Shown here: one piece after another, positions 31,621 through 40,677 of the stretch
Numbering within the stretch: position 1 is the stretch's first letter
How the letters are laid out: every line of letters starts with the position of its first letter
NCBI GenBank assembly: GCA_963676655.2
Contig: CAXXKX010000002.1
Location: 62,001 to 126,000 of the forward strand
DNA length: 64,000 nucleotides
DNA from: G963676655 sp963676655
GTDB lineage: Bacteria > Verrucomicrobiota > Lentisphaeria > Victivallales > Victivallaceae
Direction: 5' to 3'
Position numbers and translations under genes: made by a program
The notes under the pieces: generated by a model
What the model was told of the DNA's origin: nothing
Database searches by the model: none
Seen by the model: only the letters and a program-made list of their open reading frames with translations

Positions 31621-33492
31621 TCAGCGTTTCTTGCGCCGCTTGGAGCCGTTCTTTGAATTATTCTTAGCGTCCTTTTTTGCCTCATTTTTCGGCTTTGCTT
31701 TTTTCTTTTCCTTATTTTTTAGAGCTTGTACGATCGTATCAGGAAAAGCTATATATGTTCTTGTGTATTTGCAATATGGGCAGACATGAAGTTTTTTCTG
31801 GAAATCGATACATTCTTCCCGGGTCATGTCCTTATGAGGCCATTCAGATATAGCGAAATATCTTTTGCATCTGGGACAGAAGCGAGTTCGACCGGCATAT
31901 TGTCCGCATTTTGGACACTTGCTCGTATAGTCAAACGTCTGTTTTTCATGTTTGTGCCCGTTGTAGCACATAAATAACACAATAGGACCGTTTTTATATG
32001 GGTATTTCGGGGCAGCCGAAGCGAATACCAGCCACCCGCCGCCAAATGCCAGTACACATAGCAAGAAAACGCCGACACCAGCCAGAATCAGCTTAATTTT
32101 GCGTTCTTTTTGACGCTTAATTTCTTCTTCCAGCGCCTCCCGCCTTAAACGGTCCTCGTATATATCTTTGAGAACCTTATTTTGCTGTGACGGTGCAATA
32201 TCAATAGTTTCATCACCGGTTGTTTCCAATGCCGAACGTTCAGATATGTTGCCAGCCGGTCCGGCACTGCCCATTTTGGACGCGGGCATAACTTCCAGCA
32301 TCATAATAATCTGATTAAATGCTATTTCCAACTCCCGTAAACGTGGACGTTTGCCGGGTTTCTTGGTCAGCATACTCGAAACCACCGTCGAAAAAGCGAC
32401 TGAAACAGCTGGTGCCTTTTCATGTAACGGAGGAACGTCAAACAGTACTTGTTTATAGACGACGTACTCTGAGTTTATATTTGTGAATGGATTACTTCCG
32501 GTCAGCGCAGTATAAATAATCAGACCAAGACTGTAAACATCGCTTCTGGCTGTCAAGTTTTCCTCTGCGGTAAAATATTCCGGACAAATATAGGCTGGAT
32601 CTCCCCAGCATCCGAAGCCGGTATAAAAAATGTTGGACTCAAGATCAACAACCAATCCAAAATTGGTAAGTTTATACCCGTCTTTACATTTGATTATATT
32701 TTCAGGGCGCAAATCCAGGTGCAGCGCTCCGCGTCTCTTCATTGACAGCAAAGCCCTGACTACATCCACTGCCATCTTTGACACTTCTTTTTCGTTAAGC
32801 TGGCCAAGTGTCATCAGTTCAGCGAAAGTTTCGCCTTTATTATATTCCATTATCAGGAACGGGCGGGATTCATGCTCACCTCTATCGAGTATTTTTACCA
32901 GTGAATCGCATTTCGCGCCCATTACTTTTTCAGCAACATCATTAAATTGTTCAATGACTTCCGGTATCACCAGTCTTTCACGCAGTAACTTCAGGATAAC
33001 TCTTGAATCGTCTTTTTGATGGTCCTCCGCCAGAAAGATGGCTGAATGCCGGTCAATGTCAATCAAACTTGAAAGCTTATACCTGCCGCCGAGGATCATC
33101 TTCTTAGCAACCATGTCCTCGGCATTCTTATGACGTCTGATGTGGTCCAGTTCGTAAGAAATCGCCAGCTTCAACAAATCTACATTAACCGGCTTTGTCA
33201 AATATTTGTTGGCACCCATCTTCATGGCGCGGATAGTGTCAGCTTCTCCTTTGAGACGGGATATGATGATTATCGGGACATCATGGGTTTCCGCGGTAGA
33301 ACGCAGTCTTTCACATTCATAAAAAGCTTTTTTCTGGTCAAGAATGATTAAATCAGGCTTATGCCTCTCAAAGACGGTCAGGATATTATCCTGGTTATTG
33401 CATAAAACATGCGTATGCCCCATCGAGTCAATTATTGCGGGGATTGTTTTGACCCTGTCCCGGCTGTCATGGGCAAGTAAAATAAGTGACAT
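31621..33492 (-). CDS. Receiver-Ser/Thr kinase-like-zinc ribbon membrane protein
   Basis: A 623-residue fusion. Residues 1-118 are a receiver domain (LILLAHD; phosphoacceptor in DLIILDQKKA; YLTKPVN). Residues about 138-390 are a Hanks-type kinase fold: ATP-site lysine in SRVILKLL, catalytic-loop HLDLRPEN, and SDVYSLGLIIYTALTG. The metal-binding DFG reads NFG (LTNFGL), so activity may be altered or lost. A transmembrane helix is near 470-490 (LILAGVGVFLLCVLAFGGG). The C-terminal part has zinc-ribbon pairs CPKC, CPRC and CPYC, then a Lys-rich tail. The cytoplasmic half would sense phosphorylation; the ribbons lie beyond the membrane helix or loop back. Stand-alone gene. Confidence 0.85.
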   Translation of the reverse strand: MSLILLAHDSRDRVKTIPAIIDSMGHTHVLCNNQDNILTVFERHKPDLIILDQKKAFYECERLRSTAETHDVPIIIISRLKGEADTIRAMKMGANKYLTKPVNVDLLKLAISYELDHIRRHKNAEDMVAKKMILGGRYKLSSLIDIDRHSAIFLAEDHQKDDSRVILKLLRERLVIPEVIEQFNDVAEKVMGAKCDSLVKILDRGEHESRPFLIMEYNKGETFAELMTLGQLNEKEVSKMAVDVVRALLSMKRRGALHLDLRPENIIKCKDGYKLTNFGLVVDLESNIFYTGFGCWGDPAYICPEYFTAEENLTARSDVYSLGLIIYTALTGSNPFTNINSEYVVYKQVLFDVPPLHEKAPAVSVAFSTVVSSMLTKKPGKRPRLRELEIAFNQIIMMLEVMPASKMGSAGPAGNISERSALETTGDETIDIAPSQQNKVLKDIYEDRLRREALEEEIKRQKERKIKLILAGVGVFLLCVLAFGGGWLVFASAAPKYPYKNGPIVLFMCYNGHKHEKQTFDYTSKCPKCGQYAGRTRFCPRCKRYFAISEWPHKDMTREECIDFQKKLHVCPYCKYTRTYIAFPDTIVQALKNKEKKKAKPKNEAKKDAKNNSKNGSKRRKKR

Positions 33493-33707
33493 CCTCAGAT
33501 TCTCCCCTCATTGAAGATGAATAATGGTTGAAAACCCCGGCTTCTCACTTTTCTGTTTTTCACAATCTGTTTTATTCTCAAAGGTCGACTTTTCATATAT
33601 TATTCTGGTGAAATAAGCATTATCATAAAATTCAACTGCATCTAATATAACTCATTTGCTAAAAATAACAAGCACAGAAAGCCCTAAAGCTGTTATGAAA
33701 AAGAACT

Positions 33708-34658
33708 TCAAACATGATTACGCAGCATAAGCTCCATCGGATGAGGTTTTATGTACCATTGTTGCTCAAGATATTGTTTTTTATATTTGTATATGTAGTG
33801 CTTGAGCAAGGTCAGCGGGACTATTAGCGGAACCAGTCCATTGTGATAGCTGTCTGTAACTTCAAGCATCTCCTGCTTTTCTTCCGGCGAAAGATCATGC
33901 TTAAAGTAGCCGATAAGATGCATTAATACGTTGACGTTTTTACTGATGGTTGCATGTAATCTCATTGTTTCGGTCAACAATTCAAAATATTTTTCTCTAT
34001 CTTCTGATCTGACTTCTCCGGAAGATGCAGCTGCAATTCTTCCCAGTGCGGTTAAATTTCTTTGATTGTGACTCATGAGTAAATATTTATGTCTTGCGTG
34101 AAATTCCTGTAGCATCCTGGCGGAAAGTGGTCGGCAATTAAGTTCTTGCCAACGGCGGTAGACCAAAACATGTTCAATGAAATTTTCTCTTAGTACAGGA
34201 TCATGTAAGCGGCCTTCATCAATTACCGGAAGGCTCGGAAAACGCTTCATCAGCATTCCGGCGAAAATTCCTGACCCGGTCCAGCGCGGCAACCCGTCCT
34301 CAGAATAAATTTTAACCCCGACCATTCCCGAGCTAGGGGACTTGCTCTTGAAAATATAGCCGCAAATCTGCTCTTTTTCCAATTGGGCCAATCTTGTTTC
34401 AGCCCACTGTATCATCATCGGGGTGATGTCCTTGCCTGTGTTTCTGGTCATAAGCTTGGGATGATCTTTGTCCTGCCCGACCAGGCGCATGGCTTCCCGG
34501 GGAATTGATAAACCGCAGTCTGCTTCGGGGCAGATGCCAATATATTCAAAGAAAGGCTCCAGGGTTCCGGTGATATACCGGTCATGTTTGTGCTGTCCGT
34601 CGTAGCGGACTTTTTCCCCGAGCAGACATTTGCTGACACCAAGCTTGATCTTATCCAT
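33708..34658 (-). CDS. DUF523-DUF1722 (YbgA-like) protein
   Basis: About 316 residues. The N-terminal DUF523 domain includes LGVSKCLLGEKVRYDG and ICPEADCGLSIPREAMRL, with conserved Cys residues. The C-terminal DUF1722 domain begins about residue 185 (FIEHVLVYRRWQEL) and contains FHARHKYLLMSHN. The family is often linked with DNA photolyase and stress genes and its biochemistry is unsettled. I start it at 34658 (GGAA box) because a 14-codon upstream extension looks non-conserved. It stands alone. Confidence 0.85.
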   Translation of the reverse strand: MDKIKLGVSKCLLGEKVRYDGQHKHDRYITGTLEPFFEYIGICPEADCGLSIPREAMRLVGQDKDHPKLMTRNTGKDITPMMIQWAETRLAQLEKEQICGYIFKSKSPSSGMVGVKIYSEDGLPRWTGSGIFAGMLMKRFPSLPVIDEGRLHDPVLRENFIEHVLVYRRWQELNCRPLSARMLQEFHARHKYLLMSHNQRNLTALGRIAAASSGEVRSEDREKYFELLTETMRLHATISKNVNVLMHLIGYFKHDLSPEEKQEMLEVTDSYHNGLVPLIVPLTLLKHYIYKYKKQYLEQQWYIKPHPMELMLRNHV

Positions 34659-34945
34659 TTTTTTCCATACTTTTGAGTTCAATGATACATTTGAAACCAT
34701 GAGTCATTGTTTGAAAACATTTAAAACCATATTAAGATTTATAGATTATTACGAGCAGTAAACGATGAGAGTTTTTATGCCAATATCTATTTGGGCATTA
34801 GGAAAGAGCCTGACAGAATTAAATGTTTCATAAATATCTCCTGTAATTAATAGAAGCTTTTATGATAAAACATATAACACTTACTTATTAATTATTCAAG
34901 CGTTATTATTGCAAATAGTCAATATTATGATGTTGCGGAGAAAAA

Positions 34946-35021
34946 TGGAGCGAGTGAACGGATTCGAACCGTCGACAATCACGTTGGCAACGTGATGCTC
35001 TACCAACTGAGCTACACTCGC
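34946..35021 (-). tRNA. tRNA-Gly (GCC), copy A
   Basis: Minus strand. Acceptor GCGAGTG/CACTCGC, D-arm TAGCTCAGTTGGTAGAGC, anticodon stem TCACG/CGTGA with loop TTGCCAA (anticodon GCC), T-arm with GGTTCGAATCC, discriminator T and encoded CCA. 76 nt, canonical cloverleaf. Confidence 0.97.
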
Positions 35022-35036
35022 ATACAGTAGAAAAAA

Positions 35037-35112
35037 TGGAGCGAGTGAACGGATTCGAACCGTCGACAATCACGTTGGCAACGTGATGCTCTACCAACTG
35101 AGCTACACTCGC
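35037..35112 (-). tRNA. tRNA-Gly (GCC), copy B
   Basis: Identical over all 76 nt to the copy at 34946-35021, including the encoded CCA, and separated from it by only 15 bp. The two are almost certainly co-transcribed; this copy is the upstream one on the minus strand. Confidence 0.97.
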
Positions 35113-35218
35113 TTATCAAAAGAGGACTCTAATATACAAATACTTCAATTTTTTTCAAGTCGTCATTTTAACTTTTTTTGTTTTTTTATTAAAGAAAAAT
35201 TAAAATATGAGTTATACA

Positions 35219-36049
35219 TTAATTAAGTTCAGCGTAAACAAATCGAGTTCTGCCTGTCAGATCAGACATTAATTCAACGGTTTTAAAATTTCCGTTCGCT
35301 TGAAATAATTCCTGTGCCTTTTGTCCCTGGAGCTCGCCGATTTCAAAAATTGCTTTGCCGCCTTGATTGAGGTGTTGCGTTAAGCTGTTAAGTGCTACTC
35401 GTATTACATCAAGTCCATCTACTCCGGCTCTTAACGCTGATTCCGGTTCATGTTGTAATACTTCAACAGGAAGAGCTTTATATTCCTCATCTGTAACATA
35501 AGGGAGATTTGCAATGACCCAGTCAAAGCGCTGCTCGCCGAGTTCAGTAAATAAATCACTCTTAATAATTGTAACGTTTTGCAGCTCATATTTATTTCGA
35601 TTGTTCATTGCATATCGCAACGCAGTCTCTGAATTATCAACCGCGGTTACTGCTAAATCTGGACGTTCGAAAGCTATTGAAAGCGCAATTGACCCGCTTC
35701 CTGTTCCTAAATCGCAGATGCTCTCATCTGACTTTGATTTTGTACAAATGAATTCAACCGCTGTTTCAGTTTCCGGCCTTGGAATAAGAACCCCGGGACC
35801 GACTTCCAAACATAAATTCATAAACCAGGCATGACCCAGAATATATTGAAGTGGTTCATGATTCTCTCTTCGACTGACAAAGGTATTTAATAAAAGCTCT
35901 TCGCTGCTAGTTAGTTGAGGTAAGGGAAATGCTCTAATATCAAGAAGTGGTTTGTTGAGTATTTCAGATAAGATTATTTCAGCCTCAACTTGGGCTGAAC
36001 GCAAGCCTGATTTTTTCAAGCGAATTACAACATTGTTTAAAACTGACAT
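35219..36049 (-). CDS. prmC: Peptide chain release factor N5-glutamine methyltransferase
   Basis: A 276-residue class I SAM-dependent methyltransferase that methylates the GGQ glutamine of release factors. The N-terminal helical domain precedes GPGVLIPRPETETAVEF (the IPRPETE motif), and ICDLGTGSGSIALS is the SAM loop. The catalytic motif, normally NPPY, reads NLPY (IANLPYVTDEEY), a variant I have seen in some members. The start at 36049 lies 1 nt after the upstream stop (TAATATG), which suggests coupling; a longer upstream reading would overlap that gene. Confidence 0.93.
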   Translation of the reverse strand: MSVLNNVVIRLKKSGLRSAQVEAEIILSEILNKPLLDIRAFPLPQLTSSEELLLNTFVSRRENHEPLQYILGHAWFMNLCLEVGPGVLIPRPETETAVEFICTKSKSDESICDLGTGSGSIALSIAFERPDLAVTAVDNSETALRYAMNNRNKYELQNVTIIKSDLFTELGEQRFDWVIANLPYVTDEEYKALPVEVLQHEPESALRAGVDGLDVIRVALNSLTQHLNQGGKAIFEIGELQGQKAQELFQANGNFKTVELMSDLTGRTRFVYAELN

Positions 36050-36050
36050 A

Positions 36051-36308
36051 TTATTTATCAGAAACTTCCCGAACAATATCGATGAATTCTTCGTGTGAAA
36101 TTTCTTCCAGATGTTTACCGCGATCAGCGAGTTTCTCATTAACTTTTATAGCTGTTTCGGTCATTCGTTCATGAGTTTCTTCTGCTCCGCCGACTAAGTG
36201 AAAATTGTCGCCTTTAGTAATCCTGACATGTCCGTCCTGATTATCAAATCCCATTCCAAGCATCATGGCTTTGTTATTTTTATTATTAAAACCTTTTGGT
36301 GCAATCAT
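36051..36308 (-). CDS. Small conserved hypothetical protein upstream of prmC
   Basis: An 85-residue soluble protein (MIAPKGFNNKNNKAMMLGMG near the start; HLVGGAEETHERMTETAIK in the middle; a helical C-terminal part). No known catalytic motif. I use ATG 36308, with AGGA about 9 nt upstream; TTG 36314 is the alternative. It is coupled to prmC by a 1-nt gap, and the tight pairing suggests a translation-linked role, but this is inference. Confidence 0.7.
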   Translation of the reverse strand: MIAPKGFNNKNNKAMMLGMGFDNQDGHVRITKGDNFHLVGGAEETHERMTETAIKVNEKLADRGKHLEEISHEEFIDIVREVSDK

Positions 36309-36417
36309 TATCAAATATCCTGTATGTAATAGTTTAAATTATGATAATATATTACTTTATTACGCAGAACTCAAGTTAAACATTGAATTTTCAATTTATT
36401 GAACGGTGTTGTCATAT

Positions 36418-37695
36418 TCAATTCAAATACCTTGCCATAAGCGGTCTTAAACGCACAATGGAGTCCTGCCAGGAAGCTTGAATGTTGATCTCGTTGCGTA
36501 ACCAACGAATGAACTGCAAGCTTCTCTGGGACGGCCTGTTCCATTCATAAACTAATGAATTCATAGCTCTGTTTGCCTGTTTTGCCAGAGCCGTCTGCTC
36601 CTGTTTTCTGATCATAATTCTTTGAATCAATTTTTCATCGCGTATCCCTTCATTGTCTTCAAGAATTTGTTCCAACAGCAACATCAGGTTATGGGTGATG
36701 CAGATAAAATTAGCTTGTTGACACTTCGTTTCGACGCTTTTACCCCAGGCTTTGTTTTCGTGAAACTTATTTTTTTTGACGTCATATAATTTTTCAATAT
36801 CCCATCTTCTTTTATAGATAAATGCGATCAATCCCGGAGGCAGGGTCATTTCATTGGTCAGGAAAATATATTGCGTACCGTCAACCGGGTCTATATAAAT
36901 GATTTTTCTCAATAAACCGGAACTGCTGTTGCCGACGAACAAGTCTTTAACCACCCCGTTATTGCGAGGGTCACTACGTTCGAATTGCCGCTCCCCGGTA
37001 ACCAGTAATTTCAGATTGGCTTTTGCCATGGTAATGGTATAAATGCCTTTACCACGTTTCCAGCGGTGCCACAGTGCATAATCAATGATTGCCGAATCAT
37101 AGGCAATCACAACCTTGGTTCCTTTGGCTTCCCCCATTCGCAAGGTCTCAGGATGCAGGCGCTTCATTACCGATATATCATGCTCTTTGACTTTATTATT
37201 TGCCCGGTCCGGCCTCATCACATCAAGAAACCGCAGACTTTCCGTTCTGAGGTTTAGAGCGTAAATTCCTGCAGGCGCATGCTTTTTTCCATCTTCAAAT
37301 AAATCTTCGTGAGACGAGCAGTTGTGATAGTGTCCATCCGCGGCATACAATGCGAAACCGTTGAGTTCCTCATGTTCTTTGAACGGGTCATTAAGAACTG
37401 AATTACATCTTTTGACAAGATGCCAATTTACCTCATTCAACAAGGTTAAACGGCGCTTGCTCCTTAATGCGCTGAAAAAACAATTGACCGTTATGGCGTG
37501 CGAAATAAAATACTGTAGTTTCTGGACCCAGTCGCGACCGCTTTTGACTGAATCAAGAACTCGTCCGACTCCGGATTGAATAAATTCAAAATCATCAAAG
37601 TCTTTACATTTGCGGGTTGAATTTACATCTGCAAGGGCGTTTTTCAATGGTTCGAAAAACCGTTCTCGTGTCGTTGTCATATTTAAATTTTCCAT
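36418..37695 (-). CDS. IS4-family DDE transposase (IS copy 2)
   Basis: About 425 residues, the same as copy 1 except Leu for Phe in RSLQFIRW and Gln for Arg in ASWQDSIV near the C-terminus. The YKRRWDIEKLYDVKK signature is intact. Start as in copy 1: ATG 37695 or 37680, just after the promoter at 37701-37728 (TTGACA-16-TATATT). Confidence 0.93.
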   Translation of the reverse strand: MENLNMTTTRERFFEPLKNALADVNSTRKCKDFDDFEFIQSGVGRVLDSVKSGRDWVQKLQYFISHAITVNCFFSALRSKRRLTLLNEVNWHLVKRCNSVLNDPFKEHEELNGFALYAADGHYHNCSSHEDLFEDGKKHAPAGIYALNLRTESLRFLDVMRPDRANNKVKEHDISVMKRLHPETLRMGEAKGTKVVIAYDSAIIDYALWHRWKRGKGIYTITMAKANLKLLVTGERQFERSDPRNNGVVKDLFVGNSSSGLLRKIIYIDPVDGTQYIFLTNEMTLPPGLIAFIYKRRWDIEKLYDVKKNKFHENKAWGKSVETKCQQANFICITHNLMLLLEQILEDNEGIRDEKLIQRIMIRKQEQTALAKQANRAMNSLVYEWNRPSQRSLQFIRWLRNEINIQASWQDSIVRLRPLMARYLN

Positions 37696-37700
37696 CTTGT

Positions 37701-37728
37701 AATATAGCAGGAAAGTAAAAGATGTCAA
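37701..37728 (-). promoter_or_regulatory. Sigma-70-type promoter of the IS transposase (copy 2)
   Basis: TTGACA, 16-bp spacer, TATATT on the minus strand, identical to the promoter in copy 1. Confidence 0.65.
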
Positions 37729-37981
37729 TGCGTAAATACATTAAAACTAGATACTTATGAGATTTTAAATTTTTCATTGGCCATCGATATGAAACCGCTA
37801 TTGCGCCCATTGCAAGGCATCGCAATGACATTTTTCAGGGGTTTACAAGCCCCTGTACGAGCAGGAAACTAAGTCTTGTTAAAGGCTTTAAATTCGCGTT
37901 TCAGCACCAAGTAATACCTCTTAAATTATGACAAAATGACAACACCGTTCAATTTATTTTTTATTAACAGGTAATTTTTAT

Positions 37982-38009
37982 TTGACATTCGCAAATCAGG
38001 CGCTATTGT
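37982..38009 (+). promoter_or_regulatory. Candidate promoter of the RAYT gene
   Basis: TTGACA (37982-37987), 16-bp spacer, TATTGT (38004-38009), 28 bp before the start codon. IS copy 2 ends only 31 bp upstream of the -35 box, so the insertion left this promoter intact. Confidence 0.5.
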
Positions 38010-38036
38010 AACTCAAACATACAACAGGAGGCTATT

Positions 38037-39008
38037 ATGAAACGAATGAAATTTGCGGATCAGGGATGCTATTATCACCTTATGAACCGGGTCTCAGGCT
38101 ACAAAGGTGATCTGCCATTTTCGGAGATAGACCGGGAATACGGCTTCACTTTGTTGCAAAATCTCACGGAATATTTTCTCATTGAGGTCATTTCCGCGGC
38201 ATGGATGGGCAACCATTTCCATCTGGTGGTCTACGCTCCGGGCAAAAATGAACTGCCGTCTGAGGCTGAAATCGCTGCCCGTCACAACGCTTATTACAAG
38301 TCGATGGAAGGCGATTTCACCTATGCAATGAAGAAAATGCCATACATCGAACCCAAATATAAAAAACTCTGTCGCGAAGTCGGCGAAAAAATGATTGACA
38401 TCAGCTACTTTATGCGAGCTTACCAACAACGTTTTTCCGTGGTTTTTAACCGGACTTATGACCACATCGGCCACCTTTGGGCTGATCGTTTCAAAAGCGT
38501 CATCCTTGAAGGCACCGACGCCCTCGAAACATGTCTGCAATACGTCGAACTCAACCCCGTCCGGGCTAAATTGACCGAAAATCCGGCAGATTACCGATTT
38601 ACAACCTGGGGACGCTACTGCGGCAGCGGCAAACATGCATACCACGCCAACTTCATCAAACACTACAAAAAATTGATTGATTATACCGATACCTCGAACT
38701 GGAGCGAAGCGGATTACTACACTGAATTCAAATGTTCCCTGACCCGGATAATCGCTGCCGAACGCGGCGCGAACGCTGCCGAAATAGCCGAAGAGGAGCA
38801 AGCCGCGCGCCGTAAAGAATCAATGCCGGTTCGCTTCCTGAGACGGACCCGTCACTTTACCGACGGTGCGATATTAGGCTCAAAACTCTTCATCCGTGAG
38901 ACATCTCGCAAATTCGATGATCCCGACCGGGTGGAAAATAAACAACTCAGTCGCGGTCTCGACCCGAAAGGCTCCGCTATATATTGTTTTAGAAAACTTT
39001 TGCAGTGA
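38037..39008 (+). CDS. REP-associated tyrosine transposase (RAYT, Y1/HUH family)
   Basis: A 323-residue protein. The HUH metal motif is HFH in WMGNHFHLVV, and the candidate catalytic tyrosine lies in DISYFMRAYQQRFSVVFNRT; GHLWADRFKSV and CLQYVELNPVRA are typical of IS200-like RAYTs. These proteins nick single-stranded palindromic REP hairpins and are thought to spread them. A strong AGGAGG box precedes the ATG. It stands alone, without IS200-style ends. The palindromic arrays at 18-23 kb and 14.7-15.1 kb are possible substrates, untested. Confidence 0.88.
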   Translation: MKRMKFADQGCYYHLMNRVSGYKGDLPFSEIDREYGFTLLQNLTEYFLIEVISAAWMGNHFHLVVYAPGKNELPSEAEIAARHNAYYKSMEGDFTYAMKKMPYIEPKYKKLCREVGEKMIDISYFMRAYQQRFSVVFNRTYDHIGHLWADRFKSVILEGTDALETCLQYVELNPVRAKLTENPADYRFTTWGRYCGSGKHAYHANFIKHYKKLIDYTDTSNWSEADYYTEFKCSLTRIIAAERGANAAEIAEEEQAARRKESMPVRFLRRTRHFTDGAILGSKLFIRETSRKFDDPDRVENKQLSRGLDPKGSAIYCFRKLLQ

Positions 39009-39399
39009 AATATAACTGAACACTGCCCGGTAGAGACCAAAGGTTGCAAGAACTATATTTAAATATGGTTGAAATGTGACCTGATCCTGTTATTGAAATA
39101 GAGCCTGGATGCTATGCTGGTTTACCATAGACATTCTTGCATTTCGCCTGTTACTTCTCGCATTTGGCCGGACCATGGCTCAATCATCTTTATCGTTTAA
39201 GGTAAATAACGCTCTAATATCAGGATGTCGCAGGTTAAATCAAATTTTTTCAACAGTGATATACCGTGATTGAAATCCTTTTCGAGAAAATAAAGCATTG
39301 AAATTAGGATTCTCTGCTTGAAGAAATGCTGTTTACGGGGTAATTTACTCAAGTAATACCGTATGAATAAAAATCAGTATAGAAAACGAAAGGTAGATT
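39009..39399. other. Intergenic gap between RAYT and yebC
   Basis: 391 bp without a supported gene. A 54-codon frame beginning near 39110 has no ribosome-binding site and I do not call it. The yebC promoter must lie here, but no convincing consensus pair stands out. No repeats noted. Confidence 0.4.
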
Positions 39400-40152
39400 A
39401 TGGCAGGTCATAGTAAATGGGCAAACATCAAGCATAAAAAAGGTGCCGCAGATATTGCAAGAGGTAAAGTTTTTTCTCGTTTGGCGAAAGAAATTATGGT
39501 TGCAGCCAAGATGGGCGGCGGAGATCCTTCTGCCAACCCGCGTTTGCGTTCCGGCCTTGCTGCCGCCAAGTCAGCTAACATGCCGAATGTGAATATTGAA
39601 CGCGCCATTAAAAAAGGACTGGGAGAACTCGGTGATGTTATCTATGAGGAAATAGTTTATGAAGGCTATGGGCCCGGAGGTGTTGCTGTTATGGTTGAAT
39701 GCCTTACCGATAATCGTAATCGTTCAGCCAGTGAGGTTCGTTCCTCCTTCGACAAAAACAACGGAAACCTTGCCGGCAGCGGCGCGGTAACCTGGATGTT
39801 TCATCGCAAGGCTCACTTCGTAATTACCGGAGAAAAAGCCGATGAGGAATTGTTGATGGACGTAGTGCTTGACGCTGGCGCTGAGGACATTGACATTGAT
39901 GATGATTTTGCTGAAATCTGGGGGCCGCCGGAAGCTTTTGAAGCAATTGTTGACGCGCTGGCTGAAGCTGGAATTGAAACCGAGGAAGCTGCGGTTGTTC
40001 AGCATCCGGATAATACTGTTGAAGTGACTGATTTGAAAGTTGCACAGCAACTGATGCGGATGCTTGACCGGTTGGAAGATCTTGATGATGTTCAGGCGGT
40101 GCATTCCAATCAGGATATTTCTGACGAATTACTTGAACAGCTTGATGTATGA
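39400..40152 (+). CDS. yebC: YebC/PmpR-family protein
   Basis: A 250-residue cytoplasmic protein with the family start MAGHSKWANIKHKKGAADIA and the segments NPRLRSGLAAAKSANMPNVN, YEGYGPGGVAVMVECLTDN and NRSASEVRSSF. Members bind DNA as regulators, and some act on translation at proline-rich stalls. Length is typical. Its stop overlaps the ruvC start by 4 bp (ATGA), the common yebC-ruvC pairing. Confidence 0.95.
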   Translation: MAGHSKWANIKHKKGAADIARGKVFSRLAKEIMVAAKMGGGDPSANPRLRSGLAAAKSANMPNVNIERAIKKGLGELGDVIYEEIVYEGYGPGGVAVMVECLTDNRNRSASEVRSSFDKNNGNLAGSGAVTWMFHRKAHFVITGEKADEELLMDVVLDAGAEDIDIDDDFAEIWGPPEAFEAIVDALAEAGIETEEAAVVQHPDNTVEVTDLKVAQQLMRMLDRLEDLDDVQAVHSNQDISDELLEQLDV

Positions 40153-40658
40153 AGATTCTTGGGATTGACCCCGCAATGCGCTGTACAGGATACAGTGTCA
40201 TTGATGTTAAAAGTGTTGATGATGTCAGCATTATTGATTGCGGGGTTATTCGCAATGGGGCTAAAATACCGCATTCTGAATGCCTTCGTCGTTTAGCCGG
40301 GGGCATTCGGGAATTAATTATTGCTTTCGATCCTGACGTCTGTTCTATTGAAGATGTATTTTATGGGAAAAACATAAAAACTTCAATGATTCTTAGTCTT
40401 GCCCGTGGTGCAATAATTTCTGTTTTAGCTGAAAACAATATTCCGGTCTATCCTTTTTCTCCCCGATCTGCAAAGAAGGTGGCGGTAGGCCGGGGATCCG
40501 CTACAAAAGAGCAGGTTGCATTTCTGATGTCGACAATGCTGGGGATAGACGTTAACGGAGTTCCTTTAGATTCGACTGATGCTCTGGCGTTAGCTGTTTG
40601 TCTGGGTCAGTTTATCATCCGTCCCGACCTGAAAGAATTACTTCCATCTCAAATATAA
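40149..40658 (+). CDS. ruvC: Holliday junction endonuclease RuvC
   Basis: A 169-residue resolvase that cuts four-way junctions with RuvAB. The acidic catalytic residues are visible: Asp in ILGIDPAMRCTGYSV, Glu in CSIEDVFYGKN, and Asp residues in PLDSTDALALAVC. Length is typical. It overlaps yebC by 4 bp; ruvA and ruvB are not in the window. Confidence 0.95.
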   Translation: MKILGIDPAMRCTGYSVIDVKSVDDVSIIDCGVIRNGAKIPHSECLRRLAGGIRELIIAFDPDVCSIEDVFYGKNIKTSMILSLARGAIISVLAENNIPVYPFSPRSAKKVAVGRGSATKEQVAFLMSTMLGIDVNGVPLDSTDALALAVCLGQFIIRPDLKELLPSQI

Positions 40659-40677
40659 TTTATATTTTATATGAAAT

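Larger units (their letters stand above)
36401..37950 (-). mobile_element. IS4-type insertion sequence, copy 2 (1550 bp)
   Basis: Same element as 5307-6856, with the same perfect 15-bp terminal repeats. Target duplication AATTTATT is at 36393-36400 and 37951-37958, so it transposed independently of copy 1. Both copies lie in the same orientation 31,094 bp apart and could support deletion of the DNA between them. Confidence 0.95.

Noticed and set aside
39110..39275. 54-codon frame between RAYT and yebC
   Set aside because: No ribosome-binding site, no recognisable composition, and no neighbouring support.
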